A stretch of 64,000 nt of DNA from Ampullaceana balthica (lineage: Eukaryota; Mollusca; Gastropoda; Lymnaeidae), in contig CALYLW010000208.1 in assembly GCA_944989445.1 (NCBI GenBank), positions 797,975 to 861,974 of the forward strand. The letters run 5' to 3'. Position 1 is the stretch's first letter. Every line of letters begins with the position of its first letter. This document shows, piece by piece, positions 1-11,506 of this stretch. Below the pieces are notes generated by a model. The model was not told the origin of the DNA, ran no database searches, and saw nothing but the letters and a program-made list of their open reading frames with translations. A program made the translations under genes and the position numbers.

Positions 1-2256
1 GTCTCAAACTTAATGAGATGAAATCTAATGATAGAAGTATCGCTAGTCCCATCAGCAGCTGAACACAGCAGTCTCCTGTTGGTCTCGAAGGTCTCAAACT
101 GAATGAGATGAAATCTAATGATAGAAGTATCGCTAGTCCCATCAGCAGCTGAACACAGCAATCTCCTGTTGGTCTCGAAGGTCTCAAACTGAATGAGATG
201 AAATCTAATGATAGAAGTATCGCTAGTCCCATCAGCAGCTGAACACAGCAGTCTCCTGTTGGTCTCGAAGGTCTCAAACTGAATGAGATGAAATCTAATG
301 ATAGAAGTATCGCTAGTCCCATCAGCAGCTGAACACAGCAGTCTCCTGTTGGTCTCGAAGGTCTCAAACTGAATGAGATGAAATCTAATGATAGAAGTAT
401 CGCTAGTCCCATCAGCAGCTGAACACAGCAGTCTCCTGTTGGTCTCGAAGGTCTCAAACTTAATGAGATGAAATCTAATGATAGAAGTATCGCTAGTCCC
501 ATCAGCAGCTGAACACAGCAGTCTCCTGTTGGTCTCGAAGGTCTCAAACTGAATGAGATGAAATCTAATGATAGAAGTATCGCTAGTCCCATCAGCAGCT
601 GAACACAGCAGTCTCCTGTTGGTCTCGAAGGTCTCAAACTGAATGAGATGAAATCTAATGATAGAAGTATCGCTAGTCCCATCAGCAGCTGAACACAGCA
701 GTCTCCTGTTGGTCTCGAAGGTCTCAAACTGAATGAGATGAAATCTAATGATAGAAGTATCGCTAGTCCCATCAGCAGCTGAACACAGCAGTCTCCTGTT
801 GGTCTCGAAGGTCTCAAACTGAATGAGATGAAATCTAATGATAGAAGTATCGCTAGTCCCATCAGCAGCTGAACACAGCAGTCTCCTGTTGGTCTCGAAG
901 GTCTCAAACTGAATGAGATGAAATCTAATGATAGAAGTATCGCTAGTCCCATCAGCAGCTGAACACAGCAATCTCCTGTTGGTCTCGAAGGTCTCAAACT
1001 TAATGAGATGAAATCTAATGATAGAAGTATCGCTAGTCCCATCAGCAGCTGAACACAGCAATCTCCTGTTGGTCTCGAAGGTCTCAAACTGAATGAGATG
1101 AAATCTAATGATAGAAGTATCGCTAGTCCCATCAGCAGCTGAACACAGCAGTCTCCTGTTGGTCTCGAAGGTCTCAAACTTAATGAGATGAAATCTAATG
1201 ATAGAAGTATCGCTAGTCCCATCAGCAGCTGAACACAGCAGTCTCCTGTTGGTCTCGAAGGTCTCAAACTGAATGAGATGAAATCTAATGATAGAAGTAT
1301 CGCTAGTCCCATCAGCAGCTGAACACAGCAGTCTCCTGTTGGTCTCGAAGGTCTCAAACTGAATGAGATGAAATCTAATGATAGAAGTATCGCTAGTCCC
1401 ATCAGCAGCTGAACACAGCAATCTCCTGTTGGTCTCGAAGGTCTCAAACTGAATGAGATGAAATCTAATGATAGAAGTATCGCTAGTCCCATCAGCAGCT
1501 GAACACAGCAATCTCCTGTTGGTCTCGAAGGTCTCAAACTGAATGAGATGAAATCTAATGATAGAAGTATCGCTAGTCCCATCAGCAGCTGAACACAGCA
1601 GTCTCCTGTTGGTCTCGAAGGTCTCAAACTTAATGAGATGAAATCTAATGATAGAAGTATCGCTAGTCCCATCAGCAGCTGAACACAGCAGTCTCCTGTT
1701 GGTCTCGAAGGTCTCAAACTTAATGAGATGAAATCTAATGATAGAAGTATCGCTAGTCCCATCAGCAGCTGAACACAGCAGTCTCATGTTGGTCTCGAAG
1801 GTCTCAAACTTAATGAGATGAAATCTAATGATAGAAGTATCGCTAGTCCCATCAGCAGCTGAACACAGCAGTCTCCTGTTGGTCTCGAAGGTCTCAAACT
1901 GAATGAGATGAAATCTAATGATAGAAGTATCGCTAGTCCCATCAGCAGCTGAACACAGCAGTCTCCGGTTGGTCTCGAAGGTCTCACACTGAATGAGCTG
2001 AAATCTAATGATAGAAGTATCGCTAGTCCCATCAGCAGCTGAACACAGCAATCTCCTGTTGGTCTCAAAGGTCTCAAACTGAATGAGATGAAATCTAATG
2101 ATAGAAGTATCGCTAGTCCCATCAGCAGCTGAACACAGCAGTCGCTTGTTTGTCTCAAAGGTCTCAAACTGAATGAGATGAAATCTAATGATAGAAGTAT
2201 CGCTAGTCCCATCAGCAGCTGAACACAGCAGTCGCTTGTTTGTCTCAAAGGTCTCA
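1..2256. repeat. 90-bp tandem array, 25 units, open at left edge
   Basis: Twenty-five direct units of exactly 90 bp run from the first base, so the array continues to the left of the window. Units differ mainly at two sites: taatgag or gaatgag, and gtctcc or atctcc. The last three or four units at the right edge carry extra changes (cacact, gtcgcttg, tctcaaag), the usual decay at an array edge. Because 90 is divisible by three, the minus strand has an open frame encoding a 30-residue hydrophobic repeat (VQLLMGLAILLSLDFISF). It runs 2257-1784, is stopped by one TGA at 1784, then is open again to base 1. I see no gene context for it. Confidence 0.97.
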
Positions 2257-2315
2257 TATTTTTCTACTTGACGTTTCTGTTTAACGGCGTTTGATTCCAA
2301 TCATTTCATTCAGAG

Positions 2316-2621
2316 TGTCATTATTACACTGAATGCCTGCATATGTCATTATTACACTGAATGCCTGCATATGTCATTATTACACTGAATGCCTGCATAT
2401 GTCATTATTACACTGACTGCCTGCATATGTCATTATTACACTGACTGCCTGCATATGTCATTATTACACTGAATGCCTGCATATGTCATTATACTCTGAA
2501 TGTCTGTAGATATCATTTGTACACAAAAAGCCTGCAGATACCATTTATACGCTGAATATACACAGATGCCATTTATATGCTAAATATCCGCAGATGTCAT
2601 TATACACCAAAAGTATGCATA
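2316..2621. repeat. 28-bp tandem array
   Basis: About eleven units of tgtcattattacactgaatg plus cctgcata. The first six are nearly identical. The last five decay progressively, with substitutions and a 1-base length change. Confidence 0.93.
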
Positions 2622-2822
2622 TATTAGTAATAACTTTAAATATTAAACTTTATGTGTTGTTTTACAAATACGCGAAAGGCAAGAAAAGGTTAGACGACCT
2701 GAAAGGCAAGAAGGGTGAGGCTCGTAACCCTTGAATGACAACAAACTGAAAGGGAAGCAATCTCTGAATTAAAACACGTCATAGCTAAGAAGTCTACACA
2801 ATGATAATGCCGGTAAGTTCTT

Positions 2823-3027
2823 AGGTCCTCACGGAGTTCTGAGGTCTTCACGGAGTTCTGAGGTCTTCACGGAGTTCTGAGGTCCTCACGGAGTTCTGAA
2901 GTCCTCACGGAGTTCTGAGGTCCTCACGGAGTTCTGAGGTCCTCACGGAGTTCTGAGGTCTTCACGGAGTTCTGAGGTCCTCACGGAGTTCTGAGGTCTT
3001 CACGGAGTTCTGAGGTCTTCACGGAGT
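2823..3027. repeat. 19-bp tandem array
   Basis: About eleven copies of aggtcctcacggagttctg, with ggtcc alternating with ggtct. Boundaries are sharp on both sides. The roughly 200 bp between this array and the preceding 28-bp array show no recognisable feature. Confidence 0.94.
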
Positions 3028-3308
3028 CAAGTTGCCTCATCTACACACAATGACGTCCCATTGCAAAGTGTCATGAAAATAAATCTTTAGCTGCAGACAT
3101 GTAGAAACCGTGTGCCTCTAGGAGCTCTGTGATTTAGTCCTGCGAATTTAACATCAGCGCAAATTTTGACGGAGAGTTGCCTATACACACATTTCATAGT
3201 CTCCTTTATCGTATCCAGTTAATTTAATTTGGTCTTTGTAATCGATTGGTATAGTCCCCCCCCCCAACCTACCCCCGGGACATGTCCTAAGACGTCTCAC
3301 TGTAATTG

Positions 3309-3406
3309 GATTCACATATCTAATACAATACCACCCTCTCCATTCTCCCACGTAAATGATTCACATATCTAATACAATACCACCCTCCCCATTCTCCCAC
3401 GTAAAT
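3309..3406. repeat. 49-bp direct duplication
   Basis: Two adjacent copies begin gattcacatatctaataca. They differ at one position (ctctcc versus ctcccc) and lie in otherwise unremarkable sequence. Confidence 0.9.
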
Positions 3407-3544
3407 GCTTGCGACAGAAAATACGGTAAATATAAAAATACTTCATTAGAAAGTTTCCTTTAAGATTTATCCTATCCCCTATTGTTTCCTGGTTGAAAAA
3501 AACAAACAGCCAATGGACGTCAAATAAACTATGTACATTAGTTG

Positions 3545-4375
3545 TTGTTCGTCCGTCGATTCGACGAAGACCACTCTAGTCATCCGAGGGTTGCTGGGAC
3601 TGGCTTTGTTTGTGCGTGCGCAGATGGCTGATGAGGCCGATCCTAGCACGGAAGGTTCGGGAACAGAGGGGACAAGGGACGAGTGGGACATCTCCAGGAG
3701 GGTTGACAGCACGGGCCTTTCGGGCTTGCCTCTTCTTTTCTGCGGAGGTGATCCTGTTTGCCTCGCATGACTTGGCACCTTCGTGGATGGAAGAACGCCA
3801 GGTGGAACGGTCCATTGCAGCAAGTTCCCACGTGTCTGGCTTGATGGCAAACGCTTTCAGTGAGACTTTCAGTGTGTCTTTGTAGCGTTTCTTTTGCCCA
3901 CCGTGGGACCGCTGGCCATGCTGGAGCTCGCCATAGAAGAGTCTCTTTGGCAGTCTCTCGTCTGGCATTCGGACCACGTGCCCTGCCCAACGAAGCTGGG
4001 ACTGCATCAGGAGTGTTAATATGCTGGGGAGACCTGCCTTGGTCAGTACCACTGTGTCTGGTATTTTATCCTGCCACTTTATGCCGATGATCTTCCTGAG
4101 GCTTGTTGAGTGAAAGTGGTTAAGCTTCCTAGCATGGCGCTGATACACAGTCCATGTTTCACACGCATATAGCAGTGTGGGGAGCACCACTGCCCTGTAC
4201 ACTTTCAGCTTGGTCTGGATGGTAATGCCTCTTCTGTTCCAGACATTTGGGTACAACCTGCCAAAAGTGGAGCTGGCTCTGGCAATTCTGACGCTCACTT
4301 CGTCATCGATGGTGGCATTTTGCGACAGTGTGCTGCCTAGGTATGAGAACCGTTGCACTGTGTTGTACATTTGTA
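3545..4375 (-). mobile_element. LINE 3' end: reverse-transcriptase C-terminal region plus C2H2 finger
   Basis: An open frame on the minus strand (4370 to 3576, 264 codons) encodes the C-terminal part of a non-LTR retrotransposon polyprotein. In order it shows a YLGSTLS segment, the TKLKVYRAVVLPTLLYACETW stretch typical of the post-polymerase region, an RWAGHVVRMPDERLPK block, GGQKKRYKDTLK, and a terminal zinc finger CPLC-x12-H-x3-H near residues 232-252. Endonuclease and polymerase catalytic domains are missing, so the copy is 5'-truncated, as LINEs usually are. The frame is intact, which suggests a fairly young insertion. I could not assign a clade with confidence. Confidence 0.85.
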
Positions 4376-4824
4376 AATATCTTTTAAAGTTCTTCCATCC
4401 AGAGTCTAGAAAATTGGTTTATTATTATGATTACTTTTTAATTTAATTATTAACAGGAAATTTTAACGGTGACTTCTTTCCCGTTTATCCCAAACAATGA
4501 CACAATTTTCTTTTTTGTTACAATTCAGTTGACATTTGTTTCCCATTACGTAGAAAACTAGTTCATGTAATTTGTAAAAGTTCATATGTTTAATGAAAAG
4601 AGCTATTAGCTAATTTTTCTTAAAGATATAAATCCAATCTTCACGTCACTACGGTTGCTCAGTGTCTAGGTCCCAAAGTAATTTCCTCAATATTTATTGG
4701 GTTTTTAAGGTTAAGAAGGGACATTAAAAATATGGCAATTTTTATCAAGTAATAACACTACACATTCTAAGTAACCAGAGGTTGGTACACGTGTAGCAAA
4801 CAATAACTTGGGGGAAAAAAAGAA
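4376..4824. other. No feature seen (AT-rich spacer)
   Basis: About 450 bp of AT-rich sequence between the LINE fragment and the Helitron. No repeat, open frame or RNA gene is recognised. Confidence 0.6.
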
Positions 4825-5989
4825 TCTCTATACATATAAGACGCATTTGTTGTCTGTCTGTCGTCTGTAGTCTGGATATTCCCTATTAACTCAAGATCCA
4901 GACAACCAAATAACGTGAAATTTGGTACACGTACACGAAATTATACCTGAAAGGTTATTAAACAGGTTTCGTTCCATATATATAAGATACTGGGGGCTGG
5001 GGGCCCAAAATGTAGTTTTTTCCTTATATGAGCTCTATAAAAAGTAAAAATAAAAAATTATATTTCCCGTGTAGGTAGAAGCATAAAACTTTCGGTAGTT
5101 GTTAAGTATCATTTGGCGATGGTAACAGGTAAAAAATTATATAAATTATCACTTACGGGGGGCCGGGGGCCCTAATGTAGTTTTTTCTTATATTTAAAAC
5201 TGACTCAACACTAATTTCTTCAACTTCCCGTGAAGATAGAAGCATGAAACTTTGGGAACTTGCTGAATACACTCTTATGACGATAATTGGCGAAAAATAA
5301 TTTTAAAATTTTCACTCATGGGTGGCCGGTGGCCCAAACCGTTTTTTTCCTTATATGGGCTATATAAAACTGAATCAACACTAATTCCACATCTTTCTTT
5401 GTAGGTACAAACATTAACTTTGGAAAGTTGTTGAGTACCCTCCAGCGATGGTAGCAGTCGAAAAAAAATTATCACTAACTGGGGGGCCGGGGCCCAAATG
5501 TTATACATATAAGACGCATTTGTTGTGTGTTTGTTCCCTAATAACTCAAGATCCATACAACCAAATAACGTGAAATTTGGTACACATACACAAAATTACA
5601 TGGGAAACGTTCTTAAACAGGTTTCGTTCAATATATATAAGATACTGGAAGCCGTGTAGGTAGAAGCATGAAACTTTCGGTGGTTGTTAAGTATCATTTG
5701 GCGATGATAACAGGTAAAAAAATTATATAAATTATCACTCAGTCTCTTGGGATTGCTGGTATAGACTCGCAGACACCATGCTTTTCTCATTGACAGTTGT
5801 ATGGGGCCTGCTCCATAGTTGGCAAAGAGGAAAATCTTTTTGTACAAACTCCAAACGGAACTGCCAAAAATGTTGTCTATCACATTGCTTTAAGTTAAAT
5901 GTACCCTTTATGCATGCAAATAAACAGTACTCTACGCTTCTACATAAAACCTTATTTTAAACCCTGGAAGGCCGGGTCCTTGCCACTAG
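4825..5989 (+). mobile_element. Non-autonomous Helitron (family 1), about 1.17 kb
   Basis: The left end is A|TCTCTATACATATAAGACG and the right end is CTAG|T at 5986-5989. Just before the right end is an imperfect hairpin (accctgg...ccgggt, 5961-5976). TC start, hairpin, CTAG end and insertion between A and T are the structural hallmarks of Helitrons. There are no terminal inverted repeats and no target duplication. No Rep/helicase frame is present. A second copy of the left-end sequence starts near 5502, so a shorter element may be joined inside. Three internal segments of about 165 bp (from about 4990, 5157 and 5318) repeat a gggccgggggccc...gtagaagcatgaaact pattern. Confidence 0.82.
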
Positions 5990-6009
5990 TATATATATAT
6001 ATATATATA
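5989..6009. repeat. (TA)n microsatellite
   Basis: A short run of alternating TA lies immediately outside the Helitron 3' end. Confidence 0.9.
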
Positions 6010-6196
6010 GCTTATTTTGTTTTATCTTAAATTTACTATTGCAGTCGCTGCTTCTATTCAGCAGATTATTGCATCCTACGCTTATCCATGATTTATGTCT
6101 AGTCTTGCGTTATTATTAGAATTTTAAATGATGATCTCTTGTTGTCCTGTTTAGATCAAGCAACCCATACAGAACTTCTCAAATTACAGACGGGAT

Positions 6197-6453
6197 AAAC
6201 GAGAATTTGTATATGTGACAGCAACGTTAATTAAACGAGAATTTGTATGTGTGACAGCCAGAGCCGTCTTTACACCATTTTGGGCCCCCGGGCAAAGAAA
6301 TAGTGTTGGGCCCCTCCCCCGCAGGAATAAAAATAAATATACATAATATAAATAAATAAACATATTCCCATGGGGCCCCTATGCTCGTGGGCCCCCAGAC
6401 AAAGGCCAAACGGGCCTATGCGTTAAGACAGCCCTGGTGACAGCCACGTTAAG
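6197..6453. repeat. Tandem duplication split by a MITE
   Basis: A 34-bp segment (6197-6230, aaacgagaatttgtatatgt followed by gacagcaacgttaa) is followed directly by a second copy. The second copy runs 6233-6258, is interrupted by 186 bp (178-bp MITE plus duplicated site), and resumes at 6445. The uninterrupted first copy therefore acts as the empty insertion site. Confidence 0.88.
6259..6436. mobile_element. hAT-type MITE, 178 bp, 8-bp target duplication
   Basis: The ends are CAGAGCCGTCTTTA and, reverse-complemented, CAGGGCTGTCTTAA, an imperfect terminal inverted repeat with CA...TG ends. Flanks gtgacagc at 6251-6258 and 6437-6444 are identical. An 8-bp target duplication is characteristic of the hAT superfamily. 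The interior is rich in gggcccc and has no coding capacity. The element must have used a transposase supplied in trans. Confidence 0.87.
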
Positions 6454-6853
6454 TAAGTGGAGGAAATAATAATTGGTGTGTGCATGGAAAAGCGTTGTAA
6501 TTAAAAGACGCCTTGGCTAAACGTCTGCTTCACCAGACAAGAAAACACAAGGTAAAATAAACATTTTGAGATATGAAAACCACTGGTCGTCAATTCCAAA
6601 TCAGTTTTATAAGTTTCTGACAGGAAACAAACGTCGGACACTATTGTAAATGCAGAGAAAGTTGTATGGTACCAACAAGGCTGAACGCTAACAGTGAGAC
6701 AAAGTTAAGGAGATGTATTTGTGGGATATGTGGGGCTGGGGGTGGTGCGTGGCTGCAGAATCGCGGGGAAGATGCAAATTATGAGGATAAACAAAAAATG
6801 AACAGTTTTATTCTTACAGCTAATACTGCCGAGGGCGCTTCGTTCATGTCCAG

Positions 6854-7014
6854 AATCTAGTAACACCTTACTGCACCCACCCCAGAGTAATCTAGTAACA
6901 CTGTACTCCAGCCACCCCAGAGTAATCTAGTTACACCTTACTCCACCCACCACAAAGTAATCTAGTAACACCTTACTCCACTCACCACAAAGTAATCTAG
7001 TAACACCTTACTCT
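6854..7014. repeat. 35-bp tandem array
   Basis: About 4.6 copies of aatctagtaacaccttactc plus cacccaccacaaagt. Confidence 0.9.
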
Positions 7015-7024
7015 CTTACTTAAT

Positions 7025-7140
7025 GGACGTCTGAGAAATAACAATCAAATTAAAGGACGACTGAGAAATAACAATCAAATTAAAGGACGACTGAGAAATA
7101 ACAATCAAATTAAAGGACGACTGAGAAATAACAACCGGAT
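7025..7140. repeat. 30-bp tandem array
   Basis: About 3.8 copies of ggacgactgagaaataacaa plus tcaaattaaa. Confidence 0.9.
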
Positions 7141-7221
7141 TTACGAATAATTATTAGACAAAGATTCATAATCTTGGTCTGAAATTTGCAACCTCGGAAA
7201 GGGATTCTAACATTTCTGTCT

Positions 7222-7450
7222 CACCATAAATCTTATACAATGATCTCGTACCGAGAGTCGTGGGTTCGAGCCTCTGTGACGTAAGTGTGTACCTGAGTCC
7301 ACCCAGCTCTGATGGGTACCTGGCATTAATTGTGGAAAATTTAAAGGTGACTCGACATTGTACTAACCACACAATCCTTTCGTGTTCGTGACCAAAAAAA
7401 ACTTGTTTCGCCTGTTTCACATTCGCCATCGGCCTTTGGTCTCAAAAAGG
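7222..7450 (+). mobile_element. SINE, tRNA-derived, partial
   Basis: A box-B-like gggttcgagcc is followed by the core gagtccacccagctctgatg plus ggtacctggcattaattg. The same core occurs in the repeats near 20835 and 25075. Box A is eroded, so this looks like an old, 5'-decayed copy. The core resembles the widely conserved metazoan SINE central domains, but I recall that without a search. Confidence 0.7.
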
Positions 7451-8342
7451 GACGTTTTTTATGATAAGTTTGTTTTGTTTACTTTTTGTTTGAAATCGTA
7501 ATTTTTATGTTCAGTTTGATCTTGTCATCATTTTTACAAAAAGAAAAAAAAGAAAAAATTTCCACCACAGAAATGTCTTTATTTTAAGGTCGATTTTTCT
7601 GAAAGCATAAAAAAAGATTCATCTAACTGGTGTTTTAAAACATCCAAACTTGTTCATGAAAAGATTGGCTGGTAGAATACAATTTCAGATTTAAGTTTTA
7701 GATTTCTATGAGTACGGCAGTTTATTGTAAATTATATAATTTCATTGAGGTTGTGTCCAGGGGGAGGACAGAAAAAAAAATTTGGGGGGTGGAGGGAGGG
7801 GGCTTTCCGAAAATTAGGTGCCACAATAAAATCTGATGGCACTGCTAAACAAACTCACTCGTCACCATGTAATATATTCATTAAAATTTATATCAAGTAG
7901 TACTCCTCTGGAGTTGAAGTTTTTTTTTCCAAACGCTTTTACACTAAAGATTTTAGCTGTATTTTAACAATATCAATAATTGGATTGCTTTTTTTTTAAC
8001 TCGTGGTCACAATAAACGTATTAAAGTTTTACTTTTTGCAATAAATTTTATACAATTTAGCACGATTTGCAGTATTTTATTTTTTAGTCTAATACACTTT
8101 TTATTTAAAATTTAATTTTTAAATGTTTCATATTCAATAAATCAAGTTTGTTCGTTTTAGAACCTCTTATGTAAATAAAATTAATATTGACAGCTCACTT
8201 CCTTCTGCCAGTAATTGGACGCAATTATCAATGTCCAACTTCTAGTTTTATTTGGTAGGCCTTTATTAACACAAGCCTTATGTTTTATTTATTTTATTTT
8301 TTTCGGGGGGGGGGCGGGGAGGGGGTTGGTTTTGTGGGTGTG
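7451..8342. other. No feature seen (AT-rich, several homopolymers)
   Basis: About 890 bp with poly-A, poly-T and G runs and no recognisable gene or element before the MITE at 8351. Confidence 0.6.
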
Positions 8343-8350
8343 GTGGGAGA

Positions 8351-8629
8351 CATTGGCGTAGGGAAGGGGGGCAAGGGAGGCATTTGCCCCCCCCCCTACA
8401 TTTGAGAAAAAAAGTTTTTAATTTATTAAATGCATTAATAAATGTATTTTAGCTATTACAGCTCTAATTTGTAAGTCTTATTAATTTCTAAGGCTTTTTT
8501 CAACCCTTATTTTATACTGAACTTGAATTTAATTGAAAATTGTACCTGTATGGCATTGTCAGTTAAAATTAAAAAAAAGTGGGATTTTTTTTGCCCCCCA
8601 CCCTGGAAAAATTCCTAGCGACGCCCATG
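8351..8629. mobile_element. hAT-type MITE, 279 bp, 8-bp target duplication
   Basis: The left end is CATTGGCGTAGG and the right end reverse-complements to CATGGGCGTCGCTAGG, an imperfect inverted repeat with CA...TG ends. The sequence gtgggaga flanks it exactly at 8343-8350 and 8630-8637. It contains oligo-C and oligo-G stretches near the ends and no coding sequence. Confidence 0.8.
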
Positions 8630-8637
8630 GTGGGAGA

Positions 8638-9761
8638 CACTATCTCTTTAGTTTATCTCATCTGTTACAGACACTCCTTTCACACAGAAGATTATTCCGT
8701 CCTACTCTCCTTTGTGATTTGTATCTAGTCATGCACTTTTACTAGTTTTTAACATCTTGATAATTTTTTTTCCTGGTTTTATCAGGAAACCCATTCCAAG
8801 GCCGACTCCCAGACGGGAAAAACCAGAATTCGTTTGTGTTTGTTCTGGTATTCCGAAGAAGAATATTTTGTGTTCTTAGACCCCGCTATCAGCTACCAAA
8901 CTAACCATTTCCACTTGAACATTTGGTTTTCATAAAGCCACTCAGACAACGGAGAAGCCAGTGGCTATACAATAAGACCAACAGTTACGTTCGTATTCAT
9001 TTACGATAAAGAGTTATATATATATATATATCATATAATATATGTTTATTGGATAAGTAAAAAAAAATCAATTTTCTTTTTCAAATAATAAAATTTAATA
9101 ATTTCTTTGTTGCCATTAGCGGAGCATTTGTAGCAATAACCGCTCACTGTATCGCTTACCGGAGAGTACGTCTATTTTAGCTCCTGACAGACAGAAAGAC
9201 AGACAGAGACTGACTACTGAGTTAAAAAGAAGAATTTGATGGGTAATTTTTTTCATAAAAATGTTAAAAAAGAGCTATTTAATGACAGATGACTGAATAT
9301 GTCAACGACTTTTTTCAACATTTAGCGTCAGAGACTTCACGAAGAGTGGGCAAAAACAGATGGAGGGGGTATTAGTTATATAACATTGAACGCTCCAAAG
9401 GCGTCTCTTGAAAATAGTTGTTGAAAAGGGGGTTGGGGTGCAGTAGTGGGCGTGTAAAAATATGTGTTTAGAAGAAAAGGAATATGGTGGCTAAATAATT
9501 CAGATTGTTGTTGCCGCGCAGTTGACCTAAGAGTTGTTTTGATCATCAGATTGTTGGACACGGGCTTATTTGTAATAAAAGAATAAACATCAGGCCACTC
9601 ACTCAGGCCACTCACTTGACTGAATTATTGCTGTCCATCGCCAACCAGAGTGCATATTTATTTTAAAGTTCGAGAGGAGTTCATCAGTTGAACATCACGG
9701 TCAAGTGGTTGCAGCTACAATGAATGTTTTAGATTATATGATAGCTATGAACTTATCTGTG
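8638..9761. other. No feature seen apart from a short TA run
   Basis: About 1.1 kb with a TA-rich run near 9015-9045 and a gacagaca-type stretch near 9190. Short open frames here show no domain-like composition. Confidence 0.55.
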
Positions 9762-10215
9762 TAATCCATCCATCCTTGTGGCACTACAGCCCCTGTAGGG
9801 CTTGGGCCGGCCTCACGACCTCCTTCCACTCAGTCCTTATCAACGCCTTTCTTCTCCAATATTGGATGCCCAGGTGTAGATCTTTCTCTACGTCATCCAT
9901 CCATCTAAGCCTAGGTCTTCCCTTGAGCCGTTTTCCTCTGGGATTTTGGTGGTGTACCATCTTTACTCCTCTATCATTTGACATTCTTTCTAGGTGTCCT
10001 GCCAAGCGCAGTCTGCCCTTATTTTATTTCAGCAACTATTGTGGTATCCTGATATAAACTATAGTTCATGGTTGGTTCTTATTCTCCATCCAAACTCATC
10101 CTTTGTTGATACATATATTTTCCTGAGAACTTTCCTCTCACATGTATTTAACAGTTTTTCTGCAGTTTTTGTTAAGGTCCAAGTTTCACTTGCATATGTT
10201 ACAGCTATGAAAGCT
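9762..10215 (-). pseudogene. Decayed LINE 3' end (second family)
   Basis: Read on the minus strand, 10213-10059 encodes TYASETWTLTKTAEKLLN...ERKVLRKIY...WRIRTNHEL, and 10005-9784 encodes LERMSNDRGVKMVHHQNPRGKR followed by KGRPRLRWMDDVEKDL. These are consecutive blocks of the C-terminal region of a non-LTR retrotransposon. They lie in different frames, so there is at least one frameshift between 10058 and 10006. The motif order matches the family, but the block sequence differs from the LINE at 3545, so this is a different family. It is 5'-truncated. Confidence 0.8.
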
Positions 10216-10383
10216 TTAGAGTTTATTGAATATGGATAACTTCGTAGAAGAATAATGGATTTGTATTTCTGAAGATAACATGAAAAGATAACTTGTCGCT
10301 TAGCGATACGGCCTAAGTGCTGTCTATTCCAACAATGAAACTTTTTATTGTGCTGCCAAGTAAATATCACCTCTATTAAATAT

Positions 10384-10391
10384 GTCTAGAC
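10384..10391. repeat. Left target-site duplication of the hAT element
   Basis: The 8-mer gtctagac is identical to 16907-16914. Its second base T and seventh base A fit the hAT target preference. Confidence 0.8.
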
Positions 10392-10766
10392 CAGGGGTGC
10401 GCAACCTGCGGCCGTACGGCCACATGCGGCCGTGGGAACGAAAATGTGCGGCCGTGGAAATATGTTTAAATAATAATAACCAGCGGCCGTCAAATACTTG
10501 CAATTGGGCAATATATTATGTAACGTTGTAAACGAAATATCGAATATTCATTTACATTCTTTTAAGCACTTGTTATTGCGAAACAAATGACGACTCCGGC
10601 AGCTGTAGCGTTAGCTGCAGCGTTTAGCGCTCATACATTGAAATAGCTATAGCCACGCTGGTGTTAGGCTGCAGCTGTAGCTAATGACTGCAAGCCTTTG
10701 AAGTTCAGCCGCCTAATATTGAAGCGCGCCGAAGCCATATGATGCGAACATTCGCTGTGTTGTGCT

Positions 10767-11500
10767 NNNNNNNNNNNNNNNNNNNNNNNNNNNNNNNNNN
10801 NNNNNNNNNNNNNNNNNNNNNNNNNNNNNNNNNNNNNNNNNNNNNNNNNNNNNNNNNNNNNNNNNNNNNNNNNNNNNNNNNNNNNNNNNNNNNNNNNNNN
10901 NNNNNNNNNNNNNNNNNNNNNNNNNNNNNNNNNNNNNNNNNNNNNNNNNNNNNNNNNNNNNNNNNNNNNNNNNNNNNNNNNNNNNNNNNNNNNNNNNNNN
11001 NNNNNNNNNNNNNNNNNNNNNNNNNNNNNNNNNNNNNNNNNNNNNNNNNNNNNNNNNNNNNNNNNNNNNNNNNNNNNNNNNNNNNNNNNNNNNNNNNNNN
11101 NNNNNNNNNNNNNNNNNNNNNNNNNNNNNNNNNNNNNNNNNNNNNNNNNNNNNNNNNNNNNNNNNNNNNNNNNNNNNNNNNNNNNNNNNNNNNNNNNNNN
11201 NNNNNNNNNNNNNNNNNNNNNNNNNNNNNNNNNNNNNNNNNNNNNNNNNNNNNNNNNNNNNNNNNNNNNNNNNNNNNNNNNNNNNNNNNNNNNNNNNNNN
11301 NNNNNNNNNNNNNNNNNNNNNNNNNNNNNNNNNNNNNNNNNNNNNNNNNNNNNNNNNNNNNNNNNNNNNNNNNNNNNNNNNNNNNNNNNNNNNNNNNNNN
11401 NNNNNNNNNNNNNNNNNNNNNNNNNNNNNNNNNNNNNNNNNNNNNNNNNNNNNNNNNNNNNNNNNNNNNNNNNNNNNNNNNNNNNNNNNNNNNNNNNNNN
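10767..11500. other. Assembly gap (734 N)
   Basis: A run of N. The adjoining Helitron start at 11507 and the missing transposase N-terminus mean that functional parts of the hAT element may lie in or be displaced by this gap. Its true length is unknown. Confidence 0.99.
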
Positions 11501-11506
11501 TATATA

